From positions 1 through 35,195 of the forward strand of contig JBCDBX010000011.1 in the NCBI GenBank assembly GCA_039182865.1: a stretch of DNA of 35,195 nt. The letters run 5' to 3'. This stretch comes from UBA1858 sp039182865. GTDB lineage: Bacteria > Pseudomonadota > Gammaproteobacteria > UBA4575. Position 1 is the first letter of the stretch. The number at the start of each line of letters is the position of its first letter. Position numbers and translations under genes: made by a program. Under the pieces are notes generated by a model, which worked only from the letters and a program-made list of their open reading frames with translations, was not told the DNA's origin and searched no databases. Positions 1 to 8,783 of the stretch are shown here, in pieces.

Positions 1-169
1 GCCTATTGGTAGGAATGTTGATGAGATGTTACGAATTGTTGACGCTTTACAATTCAGTGAAGAACACGGCGAAGTATGTCCAGCCGGTTGGCAGAAAGGC
101 GAAAAAGGTATGACTCCAACAACAGAAGGTGTCGCTGACTACTTATCAAACAATGCTAGTGCTCTTTAA
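1..169 (+). CDS. 2-Cys peroxiredoxin (AhpC/Prx1 type), C-terminal part
   Basis: The reading frame enters at base 2 and gives the last 55 residues of a typical 2-Cys peroxiredoxin, an enzyme that reduces hydrogen peroxide and organic hydroperoxides in the cytoplasm. The visible part contains the resolving-cysteine motif GEVCPAGW followed by a short tail (TPTTEGVADYL), as in AhpC/Prx1-type enzymes; the peroxidatic cysteine lies before the window. The stop codon sits inside the loop region of a strong hairpin (149-183), so the end of the gene and its likely terminator overlap. The family is clear; the exact orthologue name is not, because the N-terminus is missing. Confidence 0.9.
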   Translation, partial: PIGRNVDEMLRIVDALQFSEEHGEVCPAGWQKGEKGMTPTTEGVADYLSNNASAL

Positions 170-183
170 GCACTAGCATTGTT
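149..183 (+). terminator. Hairpin at the end of the peroxiredoxin gene
   Basis: A perfect 15-bp inverted repeat (arms 149-163 and 169-183, loop of 5) covers the last codons and stop of the peroxiredoxin gene. Its inner arm reads CAATGCTAGTGCT. The tract after it (TTATGCAG) is a poor U-run, although TTTTTT occurs about 20 bases further on. It is probably a terminator or an mRNA 3'-end stabiliser; the stem is certain, the function inferred. Confidence 0.65.
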
Positions 184-459
184 ATGCAGCTTGGTTGCTA
201 GTTTTTTGATTTGAATCATTTTTTGAATAATCAGTGAGCATCTCTACTTTGCGTTGCCTCACATAGCAAACTAAACAACGAATGTCTTAACGCAAACGCT
301 TGATGTAACAAATGCAATTTATAATTTCATATCAACTCACATGACTATATTCAATCAAAACATTGGCTTAATGGAATAGTCTTCAATTTCATACCTAACG
401 CTACATAGCTGACAGCTCTTGTGAGAGAATTGACGAGTTATCCAATAGCTCGTCGATGT
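184..459. other. Intergenic region without a recognisable gene
   Basis: About 275 bases lie between the peroxiredoxin hairpin and the preferred start of the DUF389 gene. I see no conserved small protein, no RNA gene and no obvious repeat. It presumably contains the promoter of the following gene, but no convincing -35/-10 pair stands out. Confidence 0.4.
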
Positions 460-1683
460 ATGTCAGACAAAGATACAAATAATTCCAACGAGAAACCTGA
501 ATCTAGCACTGCTACGAAATGGAATAAGCATACTGCTGGGTGGAAGCCATATATTGAAAAGCCCCTGCCACTGGAAGATCTTGATGAGCTCATGGTTGCC
601 GCATCTATTCCGTCACTCGGCTACTATTTTATGCTGTTGACTTCCGCAGTTATCGGTACATTTGGCTTAATCTCTAATAGCGCCCCGGCGATTATTGGTG
701 CAATGATTATTGCACCGCTCATGGCACCGATTGTGAGCCTTGCATACAGTATTGATATTTTTGATTGGAGACTTGCTCGTCGTTCGGTGCTTACAGTCAT
801 TTCGGGAGTGATTCTTGTCATTCTTGTTTCTTATCTCTGCACATATTTAGTTGGGTTAAGGATTGCTGGTACTGAAATATTAAGTCGGACATCACCTACC
901 TTGTTAGATCTCGGGGTTGCAATGGCCGCTGGTGCTGCAGCAGCTTTCTCCTACACAAGAAAAAGCATAATGAATTCAATTGCTGGAGTTGCGATTGCAG
1001 TGGCACTTGTACCTCCCCTAGCAGTAACGGGCATTGGAATTGCATATGGTCACTCAGGACATTCAGATGTCGGTCTTTCGCTATCAGAACTAGGCAACTA
1101 CTCTAGCGGAACAAACATCGCGATTGGCTCATTTATACTCTTTGCCACCAACTTATTTGGCATAATTTTTGTTGCGTGCTTAGTTCTACTCACTCAAGGT
1201 TATGGGCAATGGAAAAAAGCAGGCGTAGGCATATTAATTATCTTTGTTAGCTCATTAGTTATTATCGAGCCTCTTTATAAATCACTATATAAATTAACCG
1301 TTAAAAGCAAGGTACTCTCTTTAATGGTGTCGCTTCCAAACGAATATCCTCATATGTTTAACGGACAGGGTCGTATGGATGCCATTAATGTTCATTACTA
1401 TGGCGACAGATTGCATGTTGAAATAGAAGGAATTGTGCCTAAACCAGAGCTACCACCCGAGGAATTAGATGAAAAGTTAAATAACGTTCTTGACTTATTT
1501 CAAAAAAATCTAGAAAGAGATCTCGGAACTGCAACAACAATTGAATTAAATTTAATTCCAGTTGATATGTTAAATGCTCACTCCGGTGGAGAGTATTTAG
1601 ATCCTATTGGATATAAAAGTCCTGAAGAACGGACCAGAGAGAAATTGGATAAAGAACAATCCGAGAATAAATTAAATAATTAA
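460..1683 (+). CDS. DUF389 family integral membrane protein
   Basis: This protein of about 407 residues belongs to the DUF389 (uncharacterised hydrophobic domain) family of bacterial inner-membrane proteins; the biochemical role is not established. A hydrophilic N-terminus of about 55 residues is followed by a cluster of membrane segments including the family hallmark APAIIGAMIIAPLMAPIVSLAYS, then GVAMAAGAAAAFSY and GVAIAVALVPPLAVTGIGIAYG, and a soluble acidic C-terminal third (from about residue 275) with no recognised domain. The frame stays open upstream to a GTG at 421, but neither candidate has a convincing Shine-Dalgarno. I prefer the ATG at 460 because the first 13 residues of the longer form look unrelated to the family. 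It appears to be monocistronic. Confidence 0.85.
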   Translation: MSDKDTNNSNEKPESSTATKWNKHTAGWKPYIEKPLPLEDLDELMVAASIPSLGYYFMLLTSAVIGTFGLISNSAPAIIGAMIIAPLMAPIVSLAYSIDIFDWRLARRSVLTVISGVILVILVSYLCTYLVGLRIAGTEILSRTSPTLLDLGVAMAAGAAAAFSYTRKSIMNSIAGVAIAVALVPPLAVTGIGIAYGHSGHSDVGLSLSELGNYSSGTNIAIGSFILFATNLFGIIFVACLVLLTQGYGQWKKAGVGILIIFVSSLVIIEPLYKSLYKLTVKSKVLSLMVSLPNEYPHMFNGQGRMDAINVHYYGDRLHVEIEGIVPKPELPPEELDEKLNNVLDLFQKNLERDLGTATTIELNLIPVDMLNAHSGGEYLDPIGYKSPEERTREKLDKEQSENKLNN

Positions 1684-1837
1684 ACTATAGCCTTTATGGC
1701 AGAGAGATTTTTCGCCCAGATATTTTATACTTTAATTCTATCGATGTTGATATAACACATAAATTATAAGTTTATAGATTAACAATCATCCATATTTAAT
1801 TTTAATATTTCATCCGCTTAATTATTCTCCCTCAACC

Positions 1838-1957
1838 GTGAAAAAAAAATGTTGTAAGAGTTTTAAAACGAAGGGTAAATCTTGCAAGAAATGTCCTGTG
1901 TTTGCGGAGCTCACATCCAAAGAAGCAAAAAAATTACTGCGCAAATATGCGAGCTAA
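1838..1957 (+). CDS. Small Cys/Lys-rich conserved-type protein (39 aa)
   Basis: A GTG-initiated frame encodes 39 residues beginning VKKKCCKSFKTKGKSC and continuing KKCPVFAELTSKEAKKLL. It has a CC pair and a CxxC motif (CKKC) within 16 residues, followed by a short amphipathic helix. I have a general impression of similar tiny basic proteins with a K-x-C-C...KxCKxCP pattern in Gammaproteobacteria. The spacing of the four cysteines suggests a zinc knuckle, which is inference. No strong ribosome site precedes the GTG. The composition (about 33% Lys, 4 Cys) is unlike random AT-rich translation, which is why I call it a gene. Confidence 0.5.
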   Translation: MKKKCCKSFKTKGKSCKKCPVFAELTSKEAKKLLRKYAS

Positions 1958-2185
1958 ATACTTAATTTAAAATCAAGCAGTTAAACTGACATTCTGAGTT
2001 AAAGCTATCTAAATCAAAACTCCTGAGGTTTGATAGTCAACCACTTGGCACATGCTGTACATTTGAATCAATTAAAGCAAATGCGAAAGATTCTCATTTG
2101 TATAATCACTTAATTACAAGTATTATATCTAAGAATTTATAGATTATTCATAGATTTACTGAAAGATTCTTAAGGGAGACTGCAA
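1958..2185. other. AT-rich intergenic region upstream of the multicopper oxidase
   Basis: No additional gene is seen. The last bases before the oxidase contain a good Shine-Dalgarno (AAGGGAGA) 5-8 bases upstream of the ATG at 2186. The promoter is presumably here, but I cannot assign it. Confidence 0.4.
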
Positions 2186-3787
2186 ATGAATTTTCATACT
2201 GTGTTAAATTATGGTCTATATATTGCGTGTCTGATTGGCACTGCATCAGCAGATCAAGGTGAAAGACCACACTTTACAGAGCCACCAAGCCTCAGTAGCG
2301 AAAATGGTGTTTTGGACATGGAACTTACAATTGAATCCACCACAGTTGAAGTAGGTGGAAAAAGTGTCACAACACACCTATACAATGACTTATTTGCTCC
2401 CCCCACAATTCGTGTAAAACCTGGTGACACACTCAGGTTAAAACTCAATAATAAAAGATTAGACGGCAATACCAATATGCATTATCACGGCACTAACGTG
2501 TCACCTAAAGAACCAGCAGATAATGTTTATATAGGAATTAAACCTGGAGAATCTTATCAATACGAAGTTGAATTTCCAGAGGATCATCCACAAGGTTTGT
2601 TTTGGTATCACCCGCACTGGCACGGCACAACTGAGTACCAAATCGGTGGTGGATTATCGGGACTATTAAGTGTGGACGGCGTATTGGATCCTTGGCCAGA
2701 ACTCAAGGATATTCGAGTAAGACATATGATACTCAGAGACGTCCAAATAGATAAAGATGGAAATGTTCCAAACCCACCAGACCCGGGTAACCCGACGATG
2801 CGTTTGGTTAATGGTTTGCTGAACCCTATTATTCCAATCCTACCAGGTGAAGTTCAACTTTGGCGTGTAGGAAACATTGGTGCAGATATATTTTATGACC
2901 TTGAGATTGATGGCCATAAAATTTATGAACTTGCACGTGATGGGATTAGACACAACCAACCAGTTATTCTTGATAACCTATTGCTACCTACCAGCGCACG
3001 TAGCGAATTCCTAATTGTCGGAGGCGAGCCAGGTGAATACATTTTCAGGACACGTGAAATTGACATGGGCCCGGGCGGTGATCCACACCCCAAAACGACC
3101 TTAGCCACATTAGTTTCCAGCGGGCCTCAAGTGGCAGATGGAGCAAAGATCCTACCTAAGATTTATCCAGAACTGAGTGATTTACGTGATGTAGATATTT
3201 GTTGTGAGCGTACTATCGATTTTTCAGAAACACCTGATGGCAATGATTTCTGTATCAATAATGCGGGAACCAATATGGATATCATCAACACTCGAGTTCG
3301 TATTGGGTGCGTTGAAGAATGGACAATTAATAATTGCACTGCTGAAAATCATGTATTCCATCATCACCAACTCCAATTCCAAGTAATCAAAAAGAATGGC
3401 AAAGAGGTACCATTTACTGGTTATCAAGATACTGTAGTCGTTGATTTTAGAGCTGTTGATAAAGATAATCCAACCGGTCGTTGTAAGTGTGATGAACAAG
3501 GTAATTGCTACGATTGTACTTGCCCAACAGATGGTGATCTTCATGGCTCAGTTGTAGTAAGAATCCCTTACACCAATCCTGTAATTGAAGGTAAAGCGAT
3601 TTATCACTGTCACATTGGCGAACATGAAGATAACGGCATGATGAGTACTATTGAAATGTCACCCACTGCAGGCCATTGCGAAGCAGGTAATCCTTCTTCA
3701 CTTAACCGCTTAACTATGGATGCAAAATCAAGAGCAATATGCACACCACAAGAATCTCATGGTGGGCACAGTGGCCATAGCGGTTAG
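2186..3787 (+). CDS. Exported multicopper oxidase (laccase-like)
   Basis: This 533-residue protein is a three-cupredoxin multicopper oxidase, which couples one-electron oxidation of a substrate (phenols or metals such as Cu(I) or Mn(II)) to reduction of O2 to water. A signal peptide is visible with probable cleavage after TASA (residue 22). All four copper-binding stretches are present: MHYHGTNV (His99, His101), WYHPHWHG (His142, His144), HVFHHHQLQF, and HCHIGEHEDNGMM with the type 1 cysteine at 475, histidine at 480 and an axial Met at 485. So the active site looks complete. Oddities are a Cys-rich insertion before the last motif (five Cys in RCKCDEQGNCYDCTCP) and a Gly/His-rich tail (HGGHSGHSG) that could bind metal. 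The start is supported by AAGGGAGA upstream. The substrate cannot be told from sequence. Confidence 0.92.
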   Translation: MNFHTVLNYGLYIACLIGTASADQGERPHFTEPPSLSSENGVLDMELTIESTTVEVGGKSVTTHLYNDLFAPPTIRVKPGDTLRLKLNNKRLDGNTNMHYHGTNVSPKEPADNVYIGIKPGESYQYEVEFPEDHPQGLFWYHPHWHGTTEYQIGGGLSGLLSVDGVLDPWPELKDIRVRHMILRDVQIDKDGNVPNPPDPGNPTMRLVNGLLNPIIPILPGEVQLWRVGNIGADIFYDLEIDGHKIYELARDGIRHNQPVILDNLLLPTSARSEFLIVGGEPGEYIFRTREIDMGPGGDPHPKTTLATLVSSGPQVADGAKILPKIYPELSDLRDVDICCERTIDFSETPDGNDFCINNAGTNMDIINTRVRIGCVEEWTINNCTAENHVFHHHQLQFQVIKKNGKEVPFTGYQDTVVVDFRAVDKDNPTGRCKCDEQGNCYDCTCPTDGDLHGSVVVRIPYTNPVIEGKAIYHCHIGEHEDNGMMSTIEMSPTAGHCEAGNPSSLNRLTMDAKSRAICTPQESHGGHSGHSG

Positions 3788-3969
3788 AAATTAAGTGATT
3801 TTCATCTAAATTCATTTCTTGGAATTACAGATGCAAGAGTATTTTAAAGTCATTTGGATTGTGCACAATTAATTTAGTGTAAAACCATTCGATATAAAAG
3901 CGCCTGTAATTCCTTTTATAATAAGCCCAACCTTTTAACTAACGACGTTTAACTCCAGAGTCAGAGCAA

Positions 3970-5433
3970 ATGGGTACCCTTACCGAGTTAGTTAACAAAG
4001 TAAAAACTAACCATCCCGAGTCTAAATTTTATCTCATCGAAAACGCTTATAGGTATGCATCTCGCTCTGAACCTAATGCAACACAAAGCTTCAATAGTAT
4101 AACCTTAGAACATCGCGTTGGAGCCGCGAATATAATTGCAGATATGCGCTTAGATGCTGCATGCGTATGCTCAGCATTACTACATGATGTCATAGAAGAT
4201 CACATCGTAAGCGTCACTGAACTTGAACAGGAATTTGGAGAAACAATTGCCTTTCTTGTAGAAGCTATTTCTAGATTAGACCAATATCATTTTACTTCAC
4301 ACGAAGAAAGAGAAGCTGAAAGTTTTCGCAAAATGATCCTAGCAACTGCTAAAGACATTCGTGTCGTTTTGATAAAAATTGCAGAACGACTTGCCACAAT
4401 GCGTATGCTCAAGACCCTATCAGCCGATATTCAAAAAGCCATCACCCTTGAAACAATGGATATCTATGCTCCTCTTGCAGAACGTCTTGGCTTACAGTGG
4501 CTAAAAGGTGAATTTGAAGATTTAAGCTTTCGCTATCTTGAACCGCAAGCTTTTAACGAGCTGGACTTATTGGTTAATGCTCTTGCCGATGATACTGAGC
4601 GTTATTTGAAAGACATGATAGAAACAATAAATAAATCACTTACCGAATATGAACTAGAAACTGAAGTTACAGGACGATGTAAACGTTTATCCTCTTTGCA
4701 TCAGGAAATGATACGCTGCGGACTAACTTTCAATCAGGTGCAAGATTTTGTGGCTTTTCGCATAATCACCGAAAAAGTCGCTGATTGTTATACTGTATTG
4801 GAAATTATTCACTCGCAATGGACACCAGTACCCGGACGTTTTAAAGACTTTATTAAAAAACCAAAATCTAATAAGTATCAATCTCTACATACAACAGTCG
4901 TAGGACCGGGAGAGCTTGAAGTTGAACTTCAGATTAGAACCAGAGAAATGCATAAAATCGCCGAATATGGTATCGCTGCACACTGGTTATACAAAGAACA
5001 CATAAGCGACCTAGACCCTAAGTTGGTGGCAAGTTTTGCCTGGTTGAGGCAGCTCGCTGACTTACAAAAAGAGGTAGGCGATTTAGAGGAATTCAACAAG
5101 CATCATCAACTAGATCCATTTCCTGATGATGTCTATGTGCTCACGCCTAGCGGAAATGTCATGAACTTCCCGCGTGGCGCCACACCATTGGATTTTGCTT
5201 ATGCTATTCAAACTGATCTAGGTCATCGATTTACCTCAGCACGAGTGAATGCAACTCAGGTGCCTATTGATTATGAATTACAGAATGGTGATGTAGTGGA
5301 AATCTATTCTGAAAATTCTAATCAAGCAAACGCCCGCTGGCTTGAAATTGTAGTGACAAAAACCGCAAGATCTGAAATTAATGCCTATCTCTGTTCAAAA
5401 CAAGATTCAGTGCAGCAAGAGCCCACAAAATAA
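3970..5433 (+). CDS. Short RelA/SpoT homologue (HD-synthetase-TGS, no ACT)
   Basis: This 487-residue protein makes, and in relatives also degrades, the alarmone (p)ppGpp. The order is HD hydrolase domain (about 20-175), synthetase domain (about 225-345) and TGS (about 385-448). Synthetase residues look intact: GRCKRL, Asp259, the RFKD motif (290-293; RXKD class), Tyr303, His307, and Glu319 in ELQIRT. The HD domain keeps His48 and His72-Asp73, but the usual ADRLHNMRTL is AERLATMRML, so Asp becomes Glu139, Asn becomes Thr143 and Thr becomes Met146. The Arg-containing nucleotide loop before His48 is also absent. In TGS the conserved His is Gln414. There is no helical/Zn-finger/ACT region, whereas SpoT/RelA proteins run to 700 residues or more. 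The MFS gene follows after 17 bases. The family is certain; loss of hydrolase activity is inferred. Confidence 0.93.
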   Translation: MGTLTELVNKVKTNHPESKFYLIENAYRYASRSEPNATQSFNSITLEHRVGAANIIADMRLDAACVCSALLHDVIEDHIVSVTELEQEFGETIAFLVEAISRLDQYHFTSHEEREAESFRKMILATAKDIRVVLIKIAERLATMRMLKTLSADIQKAITLETMDIYAPLAERLGLQWLKGEFEDLSFRYLEPQAFNELDLLVNALADDTERYLKDMIETINKSLTEYELETEVTGRCKRLSSLHQEMIRCGLTFNQVQDFVAFRIITEKVADCYTVLEIIHSQWTPVPGRFKDFIKKPKSNKYQSLHTTVVGPGELEVELQIRTREMHKIAEYGIAAHWLYKEHISDLDPKLVASFAWLRQLADLQKEVGDLEEFNKHHQLDPFPDDVYVLTPSGNVMNFPRGATPLDFAYAIQTDLGHRFTSARVNATQVPIDYELQNGDVVEIYSENSNQANARWLEIVVTKTARSEINAYLCSKQDSVQQEPTK

Positions 5434-5450
5434 ATATAAAAAGGCATACT

Positions 5451-6764
5451 ATGACCAATATTTCTAAACAAAGCGATCAAGTCGCTGAATTGGAAGCTCG
5501 GCCACGCTGGGACAGATGGAACTACTACGTCTTCGTAATACAGGGAATCGTTGCTGCTGCCTCAAAATCAATCGGAAGTTCGAGACTTCTATTACCCTAC
5601 CTTTATGTTGCAACAGGAGCTCCCGTTTTTTTGGCTGGCGCACTTATGCCAATCGCCTCTGGCTCAAGGCTAATTAGCCAAGTTATCGCTGCACCATTTA
5701 TCAGTGCATCACGCACAAGAAAGTGGTTCTTATTTGGAGGCTGGATGGCGGCGGCAGGTGGGCTCGCGGCAGCTGTCATTGGTTCACAACTCTCGACACA
5801 CTGGATATTAATGGTAGTTTTTATCAGTGCTTCCATCGCATTAGGCGTAGCCAAAGGTATTAACGGACTCGCGTTCAATGACTTAATGTCACTTAATATC
5901 AGCCGGTCGCGCAGGAATACAGGTGTTTTTTTCATGTCAGCCGCAGGTGGCGCGGTGACTATTGGCGTTACCTGGTTTACGCATTATTTATCTTCCGGGG
6001 AGAATACTCTCCATCATTATATGAATCTGACAATTAGTGCGGCAATTGTGACAGCATCCGCTGCATTAATTATTCTGTTATTTCGAGAAATCAATACTTC
6101 TCCTCAAACACCCAAAGATATCGCCACAAGTTACGACCCGAATCATTCACCCAAGCCGAGTATCTTTGCACGACTTCGAAAATTTCTTGATGTACTTAAG
6201 TATCAATGGTTTCGACGCTACTTATATATGCGAGTTCTAACCACCGTTGTTGTCCTAGCAATGCCATTCTATGCAGTGCATAGCGCAACCCATCATGCAC
6301 ATAAGGATGCCAGCGGTTTGAGTGCATTTGTGATTGCGACGAGCATTTCTGTAATTATATGCGGGCCTTTATGGCAGCAGTTGGGAAAACACTCACAGCG
6401 TTATTCCATGGCGCTGGGTTCCGCCATGACAGGTGCGGGTGGTGTGTGGGCACTTATTATAGACATGACACCAGATTTACAGACAGTGTTAGCACATTCT
6501 TTTGTATTTGCACTTGCGGCAGGCGGTATTCAAGCGGTTAACGGTTCTCGCGTTCTATTTCTAATAGATGCCGCGCCCAAAGAGGAACTGACATACTATG
6601 TTTCAGCAAGTAATACTGTAAGTGCAGTACTCGCCTTGGTGCTGGCAAGCTTCTTTGGTTACATCGCTCAGATTCAAGGACCTCACTGGCCTGTGATCAT
6701 GTTTTTTATGCTTTGCTTTATTGCGGCTGCCTACTCGCTAAGCTTGAAGGAACCTGAGCATTAA
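5451..6764 (+). CDS. Major facilitator superfamily transporter
   Basis: This 437-residue, very hydrophobic protein has about twelve predicted membrane segments in two halves, joined by a hydrophilic loop near residues 215-245 (TSPQTPKDIATSYDPN). This is the usual layout of major facilitator superfamily carriers in the inner membrane. The loop between helices 2 and 3 carries SASRTRKW, a degenerate form of the family's GxxxDRxGRR signature. I cannot name the substrate. It lies 17 bases after the RelA/SpoT homologue and is almost certainly co-transcribed with it. It converges with the ferritin gene 31 bases downstream. Confidence 0.8.
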   Translation: MTNISKQSDQVAELEARPRWDRWNYYVFVIQGIVAAASKSIGSSRLLLPYLYVATGAPVFLAGALMPIASGSRLISQVIAAPFISASRTRKWFLFGGWMAAAGGLAAAVIGSQLSTHWILMVVFISASIALGVAKGINGLAFNDLMSLNISRSRRNTGVFFMSAAGGAVTIGVTWFTHYLSSGENTLHHYMNLTISAAIVTASAALIILLFREINTSPQTPKDIATSYDPNHSPKPSIFARLRKFLDVLKYQWFRRYLYMRVLTTVVVLAMPFYAVHSATHHAHKDASGLSAFVIATSISVIICGPLWQQLGKHSQRYSMALGSAMTGAGGVWALIIDMTPDLQTVLAHSFVFALAAGGIQAVNGSRVLFLIDAAPKEELTYYVSASNTVSAVLALVLASFFGYIAQIQGPHWPVIMFFMLCFIAAAYSLSLKEPEH

Positions 6765-6795
6765 TAATTATATGCAACTTTAAATAACCAGAAAG

Positions 6796-7341
6796 TTATG
6801 CTGCAGTTGTATCTGCAGGTGTTAGAGATTGAACCACTGTTTGGGGACTGTTTCCGACCAATTGTTTTAGCTCTTGGTCAAAGTGGTACAGCCCTATTCC
6901 GTCAGTACCAATTATACGAAGCTTGTCTAATATAGATTTAAATAGCATTTCTTCTTCGTGTTGTTCCGCTACATACCACTGGAGAAAATTAAATGTGGAA
7001 TAATCCTTCTCCGTAAATGCCACATCTGCGAGATCATTAATTCTTTTTGTGATAAAACATTCATGTTTAAATGTTTTTTCATAGATATCTTGCACGGATT
7101 CAAACTGTGTTGGCGGTGCATCTATTTGACCTAATTCCGCCATCGCTCCACACTCATTCACATATGAAAACAAGCGTTGCATGTGGTTCATTTCATCGAC
7201 TGCATGATCACGTAAGAATGCTGCTGATCCCTCTAAGCCTTCATGTTCACACCAAGAACTCATTTGCAGATATAGATTAGAAGAGTAGAACTCCATATTA
7301 ATTTGCTCATTTAATCGTTCAATAATTTTATTGCTTAACAT
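6796..7341 (-). CDS. ftnA: Bacterial non-haem ferritin
   Basis: This 181-residue cytoplasmic iron-storage protein oxidises Fe(II) at a di-iron ferroxidase centre and stores it as a mineral inside a 24-subunit shell. It aligns well by eye with E. coli FtnA. The ferroxidase ligands are at the expected positions: Glu17, Glu50, His53, Glu94, Gln127 and Glu130, with Tyr24 nearby. The signature FNFLQWYVAEQHEEE is intact. The tail after residue 160 is longer and unlike FtnA. The start ATG is preceded by GGATAAG. It is a single gene, convergent with the MFS transporter. Confidence 0.95.
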   Translation of the reverse strand: MLSNKIIERLNEQINMEFYSSNLYLQMSSWCEHEGLEGSAAFLRDHAVDEMNHMQRLFSYVNECGAMAELGQIDAPPTQFESVQDIYEKTFKHECFITKRINDLADVAFTEKDYSTFNFLQWYVAEQHEEEMLFKSILDKLRIIGTDGIGLYHFDQELKQLVGNSPQTVVQSLTPADTTAA

Positions 7342-7494
7342 AATTCTTATCCAATTTAGTTGATTGGTACTTTTTAGGTCTTAACTGACTGAAACCCGTT
7401 TGTTCAATGCCAGTATTTCAATAACAATGATAACAACAGAGTTAGGTTGATGACACTGAAATTTTCATCTACATTTAAATTACTTAGTTGTCTA

Positions 7495-8376
7495 CTATCG
7501 ATCAATTATCAAGTAGGAGAGTTCCTGCTTAGTTTCAATATTTTCAATAAATTTCAAGATATCTTCTGACACATCGCCGCCAAACGGGACGCTTTCAGAT
7601 AAGCTACCGATGATGGTGAGATGTCCTAATGCAGGATAATTAATAGTGTGAATTTCTCCACCAGCATTATTCACAAAAGAAACGACTTTTTCAGTATTTG
7701 AGTCTGCAACCAGCCAGTCTAATCCAGCCGTTAACAGCAGCATGGGAGGTTCAGATCCATCTAGATAATTAGTTGCTTGCATGAGTGGAAAATTTTCTTC
7801 CCCACCGAAAATTTTACTGTAACGCTTCGAACTCGGCACAAAATCATAAGGACCTGCAATTCCTACAAAACCACTATACAGTGAAGGCATTAAATCATAT
7901 TCAGACAAGTAACTATCATCTGCAATTAGCATTATCCCTGTATGCGCTCCTGCTGAATGCCCCATAAGATACAAACTTGTTTTATCAATTAAGTAGTCCT
8001 CTGCATTCTCATTGATCCAGTAACTAACTAGAGCTGCATCTTCAACAAATGAAGGATAGATGGACTCGGGATATTTTGCATAATCGGGAATGATGACGAC
8101 ATAACCTTCTCGCGTAAAACGATTAGCAACAAATGCGTAATCATCTTTACTCCCGCTTCTCCAGCTGCCACCGTAATAAAATACAATGGTTGGGAGAACG
8201 TCTGACTTTTCTGCAGGTTGATAGATATTTAATTTCTGCCAAGGCTGTTCTCCATAAGCAATATCCTCCTTAACTGAGTAACGATTTTCATCGTTAGCCA
8301 TATTCGCTAAATGTAATCCAGTGCTTTGGCAACCTGTCAGTACCAAACAAACAACAAGTAATATAATCTTTGGCAT
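7495..8376 (-). CDS. Lipoprotein alpha/beta hydrolase (esterase family)
   Basis: This 293-residue protein has a lipoprotein signal peptide with lipobox LTGC (lipidated Cys16), so it should be membrane-anchored outside the cytoplasm. The rest is an alpha/beta hydrolase of the carboxylesterase/BD-FAE type. It has the oxyanion motif YYGGSW (69-72), the nucleophile elbow GHSAGA with Ser141, a probable acid at Asp220 (GLDWLV) and the catalytic His252 (LGHLT). Family members hydrolyse small esters or acyl groups; the substrate here is unknown. It is flanked by a 153-base gap to ferritin and a roughly 400-base gap upstream, so it appears to be transcribed alone. Confidence 0.85.
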   Translation of the reverse strand: MPKIILLVVCLVLTGCQSTGLHLANMANDENRYSVKEDIAYGEQPWQKLNIYQPAEKSDVLPTIVFYYGGSWRSGSKDDYAFVANRFTREGYVVIIPDYAKYPESIYPSFVEDAALVSYWINENAEDYLIDKTSLYLMGHSAGAHTGIMLIADDSYLSEYDLMPSLYSGFVGIAGPYDFVPSSKRYSKIFGGEENFPLMQATNYLDGSEPPMLLLTAGLDWLVADSNTEKVVSFVNNAGGEIHTINYPALGHLTIIGSLSESVPFGGDVSEDILKFIENIETKQELSYLIIDR

Positions 8377-8783
8377 AATGTTCTTAATGACTAGAATATA
8401 CGTGATATAATTATGTATATATTAATGCGCTAAAGTTCCTGTTTAAATAGTTCGAATCAATCTAAGTCCTGTACAGAAAGCATTAAATATTTGAATTTTA
8501 CTGCTAGTTTATTCCAGTTTAATTAGGACTTGATGAGGCCCAATAGACAATTTTAAATGACCCTAAATAATTTAAATTTTACGATACATTTGGTAACGGG
8601 GAATGAATTTTCAGCATCTTAAATTTTATTTATCTGCGTCTTTTGTGATTTAAATATGCTTTATTGATATATAAAGTGTATTGCTAATTTATGGCGAAGG
8701 GTTAAATTCAACTATTTGGAGAGTAACTAACCTATTAAATATCATCAAAACACACAGATAGAGTTGCTCTGAATGCAAATGAA
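8377..8783. other. AT-rich intergenic region with no recognised content
   Basis: About 400 bases separate two minus-strand genes. I looked for short coding frames, hairpins with U-runs and repeats and found nothing I would defend. The part next to 8376 should contain the esterase promoter. Confidence 0.4.

Noticed and set aside
3821..3913. 10-bp inverted repeat GGAATTACAG ... CTGTAATTCC followed by TTTT
   Set aside because: The arms are 73 bases apart with no stable inner stem visible, so it is a poor terminator and may be chance in AT-rich DNA.
6770..6795. Possible bidirectional terminator between the MFS and ferritin genes (AACTTT ... AAAGTT)
   Set aside because: Only six A/T-dominated pairs around a ten-base loop; too weak to claim.
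7110..7135. Copy of TTGACCTA inside the ferritin gene
   Set aside because: It lies in coding sequence and is not followed at 11 bases by GTGATTCAC.
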